Assembly: GCA_024231855.1 (NCBI GenBank)
Contig: JAAEQD010000034.1
Coordinates: 1-64,000, forward strand
DNA length: 64,000 nt
Direction: 5' to 3'
Source of the DNA: Candidatus Zixiibacteriota bacterium
GTDB taxonomy: Bacteria > Zixibacteria > MSB-5A5 > UBA10806 > 4484-95
Below, piece by piece: positions 1-8,229 of this stretch. Made by a program: the position numbers and the translations under genes. The notes under the pieces were generated by a model that saw nothing but the letters and a program-made list of their open reading frames with translations, was not told the DNA's origin and did not search any database. Every line of letters begins with the position of its first letter. Position 1 is the first letter of the stretch.

Positions 1-2054
1 AGATAGGTTTCTATATCGTCATAGTTAAAAAAGTAAGGTGTTTCAGCGGTTTTACATTCACGACAATTACAGGGTATCATTTCAGAATAAGGAAGATTAG
101 GAAATGAACTGTTTTGAATCTTTTTAATTTCTTCGCGGATGAGTGTTAACAGTTCTTTTCTGTTATTTGGTGTTCCTTTCAGCCGAATCTCAATTATTTT
201 TAATCCTTCTTTCATGGTTTTCTGTTCGATGACTTGCGCTGAAGCGCTATTTCTTCTGAAAACCACGCCTTCTTTCCAAACGTGGTTTTGGTCAATATAT
301 TCATGCATCCGTACAATTAAGCGGCTGACAATCCCTTTGGGCATAAATGGATATTGGAACCTGAATTGTAAATTATTGTTACTATCCCAGTCGTATTCCG
401 GTTTTTGAGGAGAAAGCAAAAGAGGGACGATATATTGATTTTCGGTACCCGGCAGTTTATAACAAAGCTCAAAATTGTCCTTTAGCATCAATTGTAGTAG
501 TTTTGTTCTTTCCTCAATATCATAATCTTTTTCGCTCCAGATTTTATCGATATCAGATTTTTTAATAAAGCCTTTGCTCTTTTCAATCTCCTTATTGGCC
601 AGAACGGAATAGACTGCGTCGACAGTCCAGTTGGGATCTAAAAACAAAGTATCGCAGAGATTTTCATCTTCATGGAAGTGAAGAACAATACCAAGAAGAT
701 GAAAATATCCTAAGATCAACATCTGGTCCGCTTCTTTTTCAATATCGAATTTTTTACATATTTTAAAATATTCATTAATATTGATATGCTTTTTCTTTCT
801 TCTATTTTCCAATTCCTTGCGTATATCCACCCACCTGGCCGGAACTTCTTTTCCAATATGCTGTAGGCTGCCTAGCTTAATCTTTATCGTATTTTGGAGT
901 ACATCAAACCTGCCATCCTCCATATCCGCAAGGTTAATATCCAATCTTCGCAGGCTCAGTTCGGGGAACAAATTATTGTACTTTTTTTCATCGTAAATAA
1001 ATGAAGAGACAGAATCTATATTGATTTCATTAAATACAACAACAACAGGACTGTTTTTCCCCAAGATGTTGATTATATTAAGCCAATATTCGAATTTGGC
1101 AAGTTCCCTGCGTTTCTCAGCCATCAAAACATACACACAATCGGAAGTCAGGAAAAATTGGTGGAGCATGTATTGAATTTGCTGCCCGCCGAAATCCCAG
1201 ATATGAGCTTTAAAGCCCTTTTTTCTATCAATACTGAATGCCCAATTTTGACGAACCTCGATACCAGTTGTTGATTTTTGATCCATATCCGGTACCGGGT
1301 GCTCTTTATCGAATAGTAAATTCATCAAAGTAGTTTTGCCTGCTCCTGGCTCTCCCACAAGCATTAATTTCGCTTCATATATTTTATCTTTGCCCTGTTT
1401 TTCTAGCTGACTAAAATAATTCTTTATTGCCTCTTTTCCCTGCTTTGCGATTTCAACAGGTGGGCTTTTTAGCGGATTGCCACCAATATGAATTTTACCA
1501 TCATGGGCACCTATATCGTATAAGATATCTAAATTAAAATCGGTTATCCATATAGGCAATTCCTCTATATTGTTACTGTTTAGCCCTATCTCTTTTAATT
1601 TCTTAAGGTTCTTTAACGGTGATATATCTTTGATTTGATTATCCCATAACCATAGAAAATTTAATTTTTTTAGGTATTTTAAAGCAGCAATATCGTTAAT
1701 ACGATTTTGTGAAAGAAGTAAAACCTCTAAATCTTTTAAATCTTTCAAAGGGGAAACATCTTCAATTTGGTTGTTACTTAAATTTAATTCCGATAGAGTT
1801 GTTAAGTCTTTTAACAGAGAAATATCATTAAGCTTATTGGAATGAATAAACAACTTTGTCAGGTTTTTTAGCTGTTTCAACGGAGAAATTATACGATTAA
1901 AGTTTGTAATTTTAATACCACTAAGAATTAATGTTGTTACCTTCCCGTTCTTATCCAATGTGTATTCACCTAAGTTATTTTCCAATCTGATATAATTTCT
2001 GAATTTTAAATTGAATATTTCTTCTATCTCTCTAATAACATCAAGATCAGACAT
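1..2054 (-). CDS. ROCO family protein (LRR-Roc-COR GTPase), partial, C-terminus beyond the left edge
   Basis: I translated this on the minus strand from an ATG at 2054; the frame stays open to the window edge, so 684 residues are visible and the end is missing. Residues about 60-190 are leucine-rich repeats with the LxxLxLxxNxI pattern. A Ras-like GTPase follows: P-loop GEPGAGKTT near residue 234 and switch II WDFGGQ near residue 287. The rest resembles the COR region and ends in a cysteine-rich stretch (CNCREC). ROCO GTPases are dimeric regulators, best studied in Chlorobium and as human LRRK2; a bacterial role is generally unknown. The gene is AT-richer than its neighbours and divergent from nadE, which suggests transfer. 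Family assignment is firm, function is not. Confidence 0.88.
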   Translation of the reverse strand, partial: MSDLDVIREIEEIFNLKFRNYIRLENNLGEYTLDKNGKVTTLILSGIKITNFNRIISPLKQLKNLTKLFIHSNKLNDISLLKDLTTLSELNLSNNQIEDVSPLKDLKDLEVLLLSQNRINDIAALKYLKKLNFLWLWDNQIKDISPLKNLKKLKEIGLNSNNIEELPIWITDFNLDILYDIGAHDGKIHIGGNPLKSPPVEIAKQGKEAIKNYFSQLEKQGKDKIYEAKLMLVGEPGAGKTTLMNLLFDKEHPVPDMDQKSTTGIEVRQNWAFSIDRKKGFKAHIWDFGGQQIQYMLHQFFLTSDCVYVLMAEKRRELAKFEYWLNIINILGKNSPVVVVFNEINIDSVSSFIYDEKKYNNLFPELSLRRLDINLADMEDGRFDVLQNTIKIKLGSLQHIGKEVPARWVDIRKELENRRKKKHININEYFKICKKFDIEKEADQMLILGYFHLLGIVLHFHEDENLCDTLFLDPNWTVDAVYSVLANKEIEKSKGFIKKSDIDKIWSEKDYDIEERTKLLQLMLKDNFELCYKLPGTENQYIVPLLLSPQKPEYDWDSNNNLQFRFQYPFMPKGIVSRLIVRMHEYIDQNHVWKEGVVFRRNSASAQVIEQKTMKEGLKIIEIRLKGTPNNRKELLTLIREEIKKIQNSSFPNLPYSEMIPCNCRECKTAETPYFFNYDDIETY

Positions 2055-2223
2055 AACTCTATTTTCCCCGTTTATTTAATTAATCTTATAGTCCAATTTT
2101 AAACCAATACTACTCAGAAATCCGCGCAGGCGTAATATAGTATAAGGCTACGCCGTTCCACATCAATTTAGCTAACCATAAAGCCAATGTCAACAAGAAC
2201 AAGCACAAAGGTCAAAAAGCACT

Positions 2224-2355
2224 GTCATTGCGAGGGAGGCTATTTGGCCGACGCGGCAATCTGATTGCTTCGTGATTAAGCTTGTTTTGAGACAGCGGCA
2301 ATAGCTCAACAGATTGCCGCGTCATCCCGCTTATGGCGGGATTCCTCGCAATGAC
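2224..2355. repeat. Nested inverted repeat, dispersed REP/MITE-like element
   Basis: The element lies in the 428-base gap between the ROCO gene and nadE. Its ends are a perfect 12-base inverted repeat (GTCATTGCGAGG at 2224-2235, complement at 2344-2355). Inside is a perfect 13-base pair (ACGCGGCAATCTG at 2251-2263, complement at 2310-2322), and a small hairpin CCCGC-TTATG-GCGGG at 2326-2340. It could fold into one long cruciform or RNA hairpin. Similar CATTGCGAGG...CCTCGCAATGAC units are common as dispersed intergenic repeats in many bacteria. It has no coding capacity. The rest of the gap shows nothing recognisable. Confidence 0.8.
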
Positions 2356-2482
2356 TGCCTTTATCGGGCACAAATCCCGCCCAGCATCGCATATTTAGCT
2401 TGCTAAATCGCCGTTGGCTTGATATTTTTACCGATTAGCGTAGTTTATTAATTGACCGATAACGAATTAAGGATATCGTATA

Positions 2483-3274
2483 ATGGCAAGAAAAGCATTA
2501 CCGGGGCTGAATATCGATGTGGAGAAAATTAAAAAACTCCTCATCGCTTTCATAAAAGAGCAACTCAAACGAACAGGCTTTACCAAACTAGTGATGGGTA
2601 TCTCCGGCGGTGTCGATTCGGCGGTCGTCGCCTATCTGGCCGCTGAGGCTATCGAGCGCGACAATATCACCGGTGTGATAATGCCTTACGCCAGTTCCGA
2701 CAAGCAAAATATCAAAGACGCCGAGCTGGTGCTCAATATCCTGACAATAAATCGGCGCGTCGTCGATATCTCGCCGATGGTGGATGCCTATTTCAAAAAT
2801 CATCCCACCGATGATCTCAACCGTCGGGGCAACAAGATGTCGCGCGAACGTATGAGCGTGCTCTATGATATCTCCGCCGAGATCGGTGCGCTGGTGATTG
2901 GCACCTCGAATAAGTCGGAGATCAAGGTGGGCTATGGCACGCTTTTCGGCGATCTGGCCTGCGCGATTAATCCGCTGGGCGATCTCTATAAGACCCAGGT
3001 CCGGCAACTGGCCCGGCATCTGAATATTCCCGAGCAGATTATCGCCAAGCCGCCCTCGGCAGACCTGTGGCAGGGCCAAACCGATGAGGGCGAACTGGGT
3101 TTGACTTATAAAGAGCTTGACACTTTTCTCTATTACATGGATGATCAAGGGCACAACGATCATCAATTGGAGAAGCTGGGTTTCTCCGCCGAATTTGTAA
3201 AAACGATGAAAATTAAGATCGCCAAAAACGAGTTTAAAGGACGCCCACCGAAAATAGCCTTATTACCCCGATGA
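2483..3274 (+). CDS. nadE: NAD+ synthetase, ammonia-dependent type
   Basis: The protein has 263 residues, the size of the single-domain NH3-dependent NadE; there is no glutaminase domain. It makes NAD from deamido-NAD, ATP and ammonia in the cytoplasm. The PP-loop SGGVDSAVV lies near residues 40-48, and the conserved stretch GTSNKSEIKVGYGT followed by GDLACAINPLGDLYK near residues 150-180 is typical of the family. An AAGGA ribosome-binding site lies about nine bases before the ATG. It is the first of a short plus-strand run with rsmI and a PAP2-like gene. Confidence 0.93.
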   Translation: MARKALPGLNIDVEKIKKLLIAFIKEQLKRTGFTKLVMGISGGVDSAVVAYLAAEAIERDNITGVIMPYASSDKQNIKDAELVLNILTINRRVVDISPMVDAYFKNHPTDDLNRRGNKMSRERMSVLYDISAEIGALVIGTSNKSEIKVGYGTLFGDLACAINPLGDLYKTQVRQLARHLNIPEQIIAKPPSADLWQGQTDEGELGLTYKELDTFLYYMDDQGHNDHQLEKLGFSAEFVKTMKIKIAKNEFKGRPPKIALLPR

Positions 3275-3339
3275 GAATATATCGAAGTTTTACGATTTTA
3301 CGATATAAACTTTATAATAAGCGGGAAGAGGATTAAGAT

Positions 3340-4017
3340 ATGGCCGACGGCAAATTATATGTGGTTTCAACTCCAATCGGTAACCTTAAGGACATGACAT
3401 TCCGGGCCGTCGAGATTCTGAAATCGGTCGATTTGATTGCCTCCGAGGATACCCGTCACACCGGCGTGCTTTTAAAGCATTATGGGATCGAGACACGCCA
3501 GATCGCTTACCATGATTTCAACAAGGAGAAGATCACGCCCCGCCTAATCGAACAACTCGCCGGTGGCGCCCAGATAGCGGTGGTGTCCGATGCCGGCACG
3601 CCGGGGATTTCCGATCCCGGCTTCTACCTGGTCCGGGAATGCTTACGCAACGATATCGAAGTAGTGCCGATACCGGGGGCGTCATCGATGATAGCCGCGT
3701 TGGTTATATCGGGCTTGCCCACGGACAGGTTTTGTTTCGAGGGCTTTTTACCCAGGACTTCGGGTAAGCTAAAATCGAGACTGACCGAAATTAAAGATGA
3801 GAAGCGGACCCTGATATTTTTCGAGTCGACTCATCGATTGGCAAAAACGCTTAAAGCCATGCTGGAGATATTCGGCGAGCGCGAGGCGTTTGTCGGGCGT
3901 GAGCTGACCAAGAAATTCGAACAGCATTACCGTAATAGCCTGACGGAACTTATCGAAATTGTCGAAGGCAAGTCGCTTAAGGGCGAGATAGTGTTGGTAG
4001 TTACAGGCAACAGGTGA
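3340..4017 (+). CDS. rsmI: 16S rRNA (cytidine1402-2'-O)-methyltransferase
   Basis: At 225 residues this is a slightly short RsmI of the tetrapyrrole-methylase fold. It methylates the ribose of C1402 in the decoding centre using SAM. Typical family signatures are STPIGNLKDMTFRA near residue 10, ASEDTRHT near residue 35, VSDAGTPGISDPG near residue 85, and FFESTHR near residue 160. A GGAAGAGGA ribosome-binding site precedes the ATG. The usual extra C-terminal helical domain is absent, which is common outside Proteobacteria. It ends only four bases before the next gene, so the two are probably cotranscribed. Confidence 0.93.
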   Translation: MADGKLYVVSTPIGNLKDMTFRAVEILKSVDLIASEDTRHTGVLLKHYGIETRQIAYHDFNKEKITPRLIEQLAGGAQIAVVSDAGTPGISDPGFYLVRECLRNDIEVVPIPGASSMIAALVISGLPTDRFCFEGFLPRTSGKLKSRLTEIKDEKRTLIFFESTHRLAKTLKAMLEIFGEREAFVGRELTKKFEQHYRNSLTELIEIVEGKSLKGEIVLVVTGNR

Positions 4018-4021
4018 AATT

Positions 4022-4900
4022 TTGGCCGATAGATTCAAATTAAACTTCTATGCCGGCGATAAGCTTGTCCTGCTATATATAATTATTCAGTTAGCCCTCA
4101 TTTTCGTTTTCAAGCCGCTATCTCGTAATTCATTGTTAATTTTTTATCTGGCCTCGGCCGGTTCGATTCTGTTCATATCGGCAGTTCCCCGTCTGGAAAA
4201 AAGATCACCTTTGCATTTTATTCGATCTATTTATCCTTTGATTATGATCTATGTTTTTTATCGAATCCTGGGCGTTCAAACACAGCTTTTCGGTTTTCAA
4301 TCTCATGATGTAATATTCTATAGTCTGGAAAAGCAACTACTTGATATATACCCCACATTCGCTTTGCAGCGCGTCATGGAGGTTTGGTTAAACGAGTTGA
4401 GCTACGCTTTATATTGCCTGGGCCTGGTTTTGCCGATTTGGGTGATCGTTAAGCTTTACCGGCAAAAATATTTAAAAAGTTTCGACAATTTTATCCTGGC
4501 GCTTTCGATCAGTTGTCTGATCTGCTTAACGATAATATCTGTTTTTCCGGTTTCCGGTCCGGGCCAGGCATTGAAGGAATTTTATTACCTGGGGATTTAT
4601 GGTCCGCGGTTCGCGGCAATAGTGCCAATCCTTATCAATATTCTCACTCCGGGGACAGCCAGTTTTCCGGCGATTTATTTTTGCCTTCTGACGATATCAT
4701 CATACTATCTCTGGGATTTCGGAAACAAATATGTGTTTTTATCTTTTACGCTTCTAATTTCCGTTTTCTGGGGTGGAGTATATCTTCGTTATCATTATCT
4801 GGCCGACGCCTTAGTGGCGCTGCTGATAGCTTTCCTGGGAGCAACAATAGCTAGCTTTATCTATTATATGAAACATGGCCCAAGCACCGAGCCAAGTTAA
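4022..4900 (+). CDS. PAP2-superfamily membrane protein, inositol-lipid synthase-like, C2 histidine replaced
   Basis: This is a 292-residue polytopic membrane protein starting at TTG, four bases after rsmI. The C-terminal half carries PAP2/inositolphosphotransferase-like motifs: SFPAIY at residues 214-219, where the family has SFPSxH, and RYHYLADAL near residue 258, which matches the C3 box YHYxxD. The aligned C2 histidine is therefore Tyr219. Family members are lipid-phosphate phosphatases or transfer inositol phosphate to ceramide-like acceptors. The next two genes make phosphatidylinositol-phosphate precursors, so a role in inositol lipid formation is an attractive inference. Loss of the histidine may mean altered chemistry or no catalysis. 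Confidence 0.65.
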   Translation: MADRFKLNFYAGDKLVLLYIIIQLALIFVFKPLSRNSLLIFYLASAGSILFISAVPRLEKRSPLHFIRSIYPLIMIYVFYRILGVQTQLFGFQSHDVIFYSLEKQLLDIYPTFALQRVMEVWLNELSYALYCLGLVLPIWVIVKLYRQKYLKSFDNFILALSISCLICLTIISVFPVSGPGQALKEFYYLGIYGPRFAAIVPILINILTPGTASFPAIYFCLLTISSYYLWDFGNKYVFLSFTLLISVFWGGVYLRYHYLADALVALLIAFLGATIASFIYYMKHGPSTEPS

Positions 4901-5147
4901 TCCAGGACAAATGTTGTTTTCTCGATATTTATATAACTCATTTCGCAATACACTATTAGAGAAACATATCCGGCCTTAATACAGATTTCCAAATAAATTC
5001 ATCGATGGTTTTGCTTTGGTACTACGATTCTTTCAAGGGGCGCGAATTCATTTAAATTGCCGTTTTCGAAAATACAGCTTGTTTTTAGAGGTTATATTTA
5101 GCTAAATTTAACGATGTTTTGGCTGGGAGCTAATCAACTGATTTCGC

Positions 5148-5176
5148 TTGACTTTGCCTAGATGGGCGAATATTAT
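5148..5176 (+). promoter_or_regulatory. Sigma-70-type promoter of the inositol-lipid genes
   Basis: The -35 box TTGACT (5148-5153) and the -10 box TATTAT (5171-5176) are separated by 17 bases. The expected start site is near 5183, giving a leader of about 14 bases that contains GTGAGG just before the ATG at 5197. The rest of the 4901-5196 gap shows nothing else. Confidence 0.7.
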
Positions 5177-5196
5177 GTGGAGCTTAGTGAGGTATT

Positions 5197-5817
5197 ATGA
5201 ACTTAATTGGCGATAAATTTATTCAGGGATATTTCAAAATCGTAGAACCTATCGGTGGATGGCTGACCAAAACCGGTATTCATCCAAATACTGTTACCTG
5301 GATTGGTTTATTTTTTACGCTGATTGCCGCTTACCTTTTTGGTCACGGTTCTTTTTTCTGGGGTGGGGTATTTTTAGTGATTGCCGGAACATGCGATGTT
5401 CTTGATGGCTATGTAGCCAGAAAGACCGATATGAAAAGCAAATTTGGAGCTTTCTTCGATTCGACTATTGATCGCTACAGCGATATATTCGTTTTTCTGG
5501 GTATCGCAATATATTTTAATCAGCTTTACATATATGTGTTAATTATCCTTGCGATCACCGGCACATTATTAACATCATATACCAGGGCCAGAGCGGGGGC
5601 TCTGAAAATAGACTGCAAGGTTGGGCTTATGCAGCGGCCTGAACGAGTGACATATATCGCCGGGGCGGCCTTATTAGACGGCATCCTGGGCCAGCTATTT
5701 CGTGTGGAACACTTCATGGTTATAATCGTTTTATTATTTGTGGCGATTGTATCAAATATCACGGTTCTCCAGAGAGTTCTACATGTCAAAAAAGAATTGG
5801 AATCTTTAAACAGTTAA
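5197..5817 (+). CDS. CDP-alcohol phosphatidyltransferase, probable phosphatidylinositol-phosphate synthase
   Basis: This 206-residue membrane enzyme carries the complete CDP-alcohol phosphotransferase signature: DVLDGYVAR near residue 68, then G, D and D spaced as in DGxxARx8GxxxDxxxD ([13 protein letters not shown]). The family condenses CDP-diacylglycerol (or CDP-archaeol) with an alcohol. The gene directly after it encodes inositol-3-phosphate synthase, and the later QRPERVTYI stretch resembles the inositol-phosphate-using branch. It is therefore best read as making phosphatidylinositol phosphate. A phosphatidylglycerophosphate synthase-like role cannot be excluded from sequence alone. Confidence 0.82.
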   Translation: MNLIGDKFIQGYFKIVEPIGGWLTKTGIHPNTVTWIGLFFTLIAAYLFGHGSFFWGGVFLVIAGTCDVLDGYVARKTDMKSKFGAFFDSTIDRYSDIFVFLGIAIYFNQLYIYVLIILAITGTLLTSYTRARAGALKIDCKVGLMQRPERVTYIAGAALLDGILGQLFRVEHFMVIIVLLFVAIVSNITVLQRVLHVKKELESLNS

Positions 5818-5839
5818 ATATCTTTTACGAGGAGCAAAA

Positions 5840-7012
5840 ATGGGAAAAATAAAAGTTGGCATAATAGGAGTGGGAAATTGCGCTTCATCATTTGTGCAGG
5901 GCGTCGAATATTATAAAAACGCCAAGGCAGATGAATTCGTCCCCGGCTTGATGCATGTCAACCTGGGCGGTTATCATATATCCGATATAGAGTTCACCGC
6001 CGCTTTCGATATCGATAAAAACAAAGTCGGCAAGGATTTATCCGAAGCGGTTTTTACCAAACCAAACAACACTTTCAAATTCAGCGATGTCCCACATAAA
6101 GGAGTCAAAGTCCACCGCGGCATGACCCATGACGGTTTGGGTAAATACTTATCGGAGATTATCGAAAAGGCTCCCGGTCCGACCGATGATATCGTTAAGA
6201 TATTGCAGGATACCGGTACTGACGTAGTTGTCAGCTACCTGCCCGTTGGCTCCGAAGAAGCGACCAAGTGGTATGTTGAGCAGATCCTTGAGGCCGGTTG
6301 TGGATTCGTTAATTGCATCCCCGTATTCATTGCCCGAGAGTCGTACTGGCAGGAGAGATTTAAAAAACGCGGCTTACCGATGATCGGCGATGATATCAAA
6401 TCCCAGGTGGGCGCCACGATTTTACATCGCGTTATTACCCGTCTGTTCCGCGAGCGCGGGGTCAAGATGGAAAGAACCAGTCAGCTTAATGTCGGTGGCA
6501 ACACCGATTTCTACAATATGCTCGAAAGAGCCAGGCTTGAATCAAAGAAGATTTCCAAGACCAACGCCGTAACCTCTCAGCTCGATTACGATATCGGCAA
6601 AGACAATGTCCATATCGGCCCCTCGGATTATGTGGCTTGGCTAACGGATCGCAAATGGGCATATATCCGTTGCGAAGGCAGGACTTTCGGCGATGTGCCG
6701 TTGAATGCCGAATTAAAGCTTGAAGTTTGGGATTCGCCGAACTCAGCCGGCGTTGTTATTGATGCCGTTCGCTGCCTCAAACTGGCGCTGAACAATAAAA
6801 TCTCGGGTTCGCTGTACGGACCATCATCTTATTTCATGAAATCTCCTCCCGCGCAATACACCGATGATGATGCCAGGGACAAAACCAATGAATTTATCGA
6901 TCAATACGATATTAATGCCAACGGTTCCGATGGCAACGGCGATAAAAGTCCGGGTGAAACGCCGGAAAGCAAAAGCAGAATCAAAAACGTAATTCAAAAA
7001 GATACAAAGTAA
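5840..7012 (+). CDS. ino1: myo-inositol-1-phosphate synthase (inositol-3-phosphate synthase)
   Basis: The enzyme has 390 residues, the size of the short bacterial and archaeal MIPS. It isomerises glucose 6-phosphate to myo-inositol 3-phosphate with bound NAD. The NAD-binding motif [15 protein letters not shown] is at the N-terminus. Family blocks include [21 protein letters not shown] and the lysine-rich catalytic region [12 protein letters not shown]. The C-terminal 40 residues are low-complexity and charged. A GAGGAG ribosome-binding site precedes the ATG. With the CDP-alcohol transferase 22 bases upstream, it forms the core of a de novo inositol phospholipid pathway. A hairpin terminator follows directly. 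Confidence 0.93.
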   Translation: MGKIKVGIIGVGNCASSFVQGVEYYKNAKADEFVPGLMHVNLGGYHISDIEFTAAFDIDKNKVGKDLSEAVFTKPNNTFKFSDVPHKGVKVHRGMTHDGLGKYLSEIIEKAPGPTDDIVKILQDTGTDVVVSYLPVGSEEATKWYVEQILEAGCGFVNCIPVFIARESYWQERFKKRGLPMIGDDIKSQVGATILHRVITRLFRERGVKMERTSQLNVGGNTDFYNMLERARLESKKISKTNAVTSQLDYDIGKDNVHIGPSDYVAWLTDRKWAYIRCEGRTFGDVPLNAELKLEVWDSPNSAGVVIDAVRCLKLALNNKISGSLYGPSSYFMKSPPAQYTDDDARDKTNEFIDQYDINANGSDGNGDKSPGETPESKSRIKNVIQKDTK

Positions 7013-7018
7013 GTTTGC

Positions 7019-7046
7019 CGGGTGGTTTCGGCCGCCCTTTTTTTTT
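7019..7046 (+). terminator. Intrinsic terminator after the inositol synthase gene, abutting the next start codon
   Basis: The stem GGGTGG (7020-7025) pairs with CCGCCC (7032-7037) through a six-base loop, with one G-U pair. It is followed by nine T residues that run directly into the ATG at 7047. The element ends the inositol operon and removes any room for a ribosome-binding site in front of the next gene. Confidence 0.75.
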
Positions 7047-7787
7047 ATGAAACGTGATGTATTAGTCATCGCTCATCGGGGCGCCTCGGATTTTTTACCG
7101 GATAACACTCTCGAATCATTCGATCAGGCTATCCTCGAAAAGGCGGATATGCTGGAATTGGATGTTCGCCAAACCGCCGACGGGCAATTGGTGCTTTTTC
7201 ATGATTGGTATATGAAACGGCCGGCCAATAATTCACATACGCCGGCTATTTCCCGGCCGGTATCGCACGCGCTCTTTGAACAACTTCAGTCCGCCTGTGA
7301 AGAGCGGGGTATTATTTTGGCGACGCTTGAGGAGATTTTGGCCAGGTATGGCAATCGAATCAATATCAATATCGAATTAAAAGCCGGCGGTTACGAAAAA
7401 AAAGTTGTCGAAATGGTCAGAAAATACGGACTGGGCGGCAGTGTCGTGTTATCATCATTCTTCCCCTGGGTAATTATGAAATTGAAGGATATCGATAGCT
7501 CGATTAGAACCGGCTGGATTGTCGGGCAGGAACAAGTTGTCAGCGCTAACAGGCTGGCCAGGGCGATACTAAGCTTCGTTTTCGGGAAAGTTAAAGCCGA
7601 TTCGGCTCATTTCCATTATGAAATTATCACTCCCGAGATTATTCATCGCTACCATTCCCGGGATATACCGGTTTATGCCTGGACCGTGAATGATACTGAT
7701 GTTATGAGCCATCTAATTAAACTTGGCGTAGATGGTATTATCACCAACAAACCCGGACAGCTAAACTCGATTATAAATGAAAGATAG
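7047..7787 (+). CDS. ugpQ: Glycerophosphodiester phosphodiesterase
   Basis: The 246-residue TIM-barrel enzyme cleaves glycerophosphodiesters to glycerol 3-phosphate and an alcohol. It shows IAHRGASDFLPDNTLESF at the start with the catalytic His, LELDVRQTADGQLVLFHD with the metal-binding Glu/Asp and second His, NIELK near residue 108, and VYAWTVND near the end. No signal peptide is seen, so it is likely cytoplasmic. The ATG directly follows the T-run of a terminator, so there is no Shine-Dalgarno sequence, and no other start in frame is possible without losing the motif. It may recycle the head groups of the lipids made by the preceding genes. Confidence 0.9.
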   Translation: MKRDVLVIAHRGASDFLPDNTLESFDQAILEKADMLELDVRQTADGQLVLFHDWYMKRPANNSHTPAISRPVSHALFEQLQSACEERGIILATLEEILARYGNRININIELKAGGYEKKVVEMVRKYGLGGSVVLSSFFPWVIMKLKDIDSSIRTGWIVGQEQVVSANRLARAILSFVFGKVKADSAHFHYEIITPEIIHRYHSRDIPVYAWTVNDTDVMSHLIKLGVDGIITNKPGQLNSIINER

Positions 7788-7846
7788 ATTGACCAATCAC
7801 AAACCCGGCCGGAAAATCCTAAGCCGGCTTTATCGGGAGGTAAATA

Positions 7847-8224
7847 ATGAAACTCGATCGGGTAGTTATCAAGGCCGCCGATTACAGAAAAAGTTTTGAA
7901 TTCTATCACGATATTCTGGGCTTAAGGCTGAAAACCTCATGGCAGCGTTCGGATAGTTGGGGAGCCCTGTTTTATTGCGGCGAAGCCTTGTTTGAAATAA
8001 TCTGGTTCCCTGATGGCGATGGAAACGCCGATTGCAATTATATTCCCAAGCGAAATAAAACCGAATTTTTTCTGGCGGTAAATAATGTTGATACCATTTA
8101 TCATAGATTAAAGGCATTCGATGGTTTAGAGCTTTCGGCTCCGGAGGACATGCCCTGGGGAATGAGAATTTCCGCGGTATTCGATCCGGATGGTATTAAA
8201 GTAGTTTTCAGCCAACCGATATAA
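7847..8224 (+). CDS. VOC (glyoxalase/bleomycin resistance) superfamily protein
   Basis: The protein is 125 residues and has the paired beta-alpha-beta-beta-beta layout of the vicinal oxygen chelate fold: RVVIKAADYRKSFEFYHDILGL at the start, and FDPDGIKVVFSQ at the end, where the family usually has DPDGN.IEL. The first metal-ligand position usually occupied by His is not obvious, so metal binding is uncertain. The substrate cannot be told. GGGAGG lies seven bases before the ATG. The gene sits between the phosphodiesterase and a potassium channel with almost no spacing to the latter, suggesting cotranscription. Confidence 0.78.
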   Translation: MKLDRVVIKAADYRKSFEFYHDILGLRLKTSWQRSDSWGALFYCGEALFEIIWFPDGDGNADCNYIPKRNKTEFFLAVNNVDTIYHRLKAFDGLELSAPEDMPWGMRISAVFDPDGIKVVFSQPI

Positions 8225-8229
8225 TTTCT

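Noticed and set aside
139..996. Two plus-strand open frames at the left end
   Set aside because: They are antisense to the ROCO gene, which has clear domains in its own frame.
2479..2484. TATAAT before nadE as a -10 box
   Set aside because: It overlaps the ATG, so transcription from it would remove the start codon.
2588..3166. Long minus-strand open frame opposite nadE (192 codons)
   Set aside because: It lies wholly inside nadE, has no ribosome-binding site and no recognisable motif; it is a shadow of the real gene.
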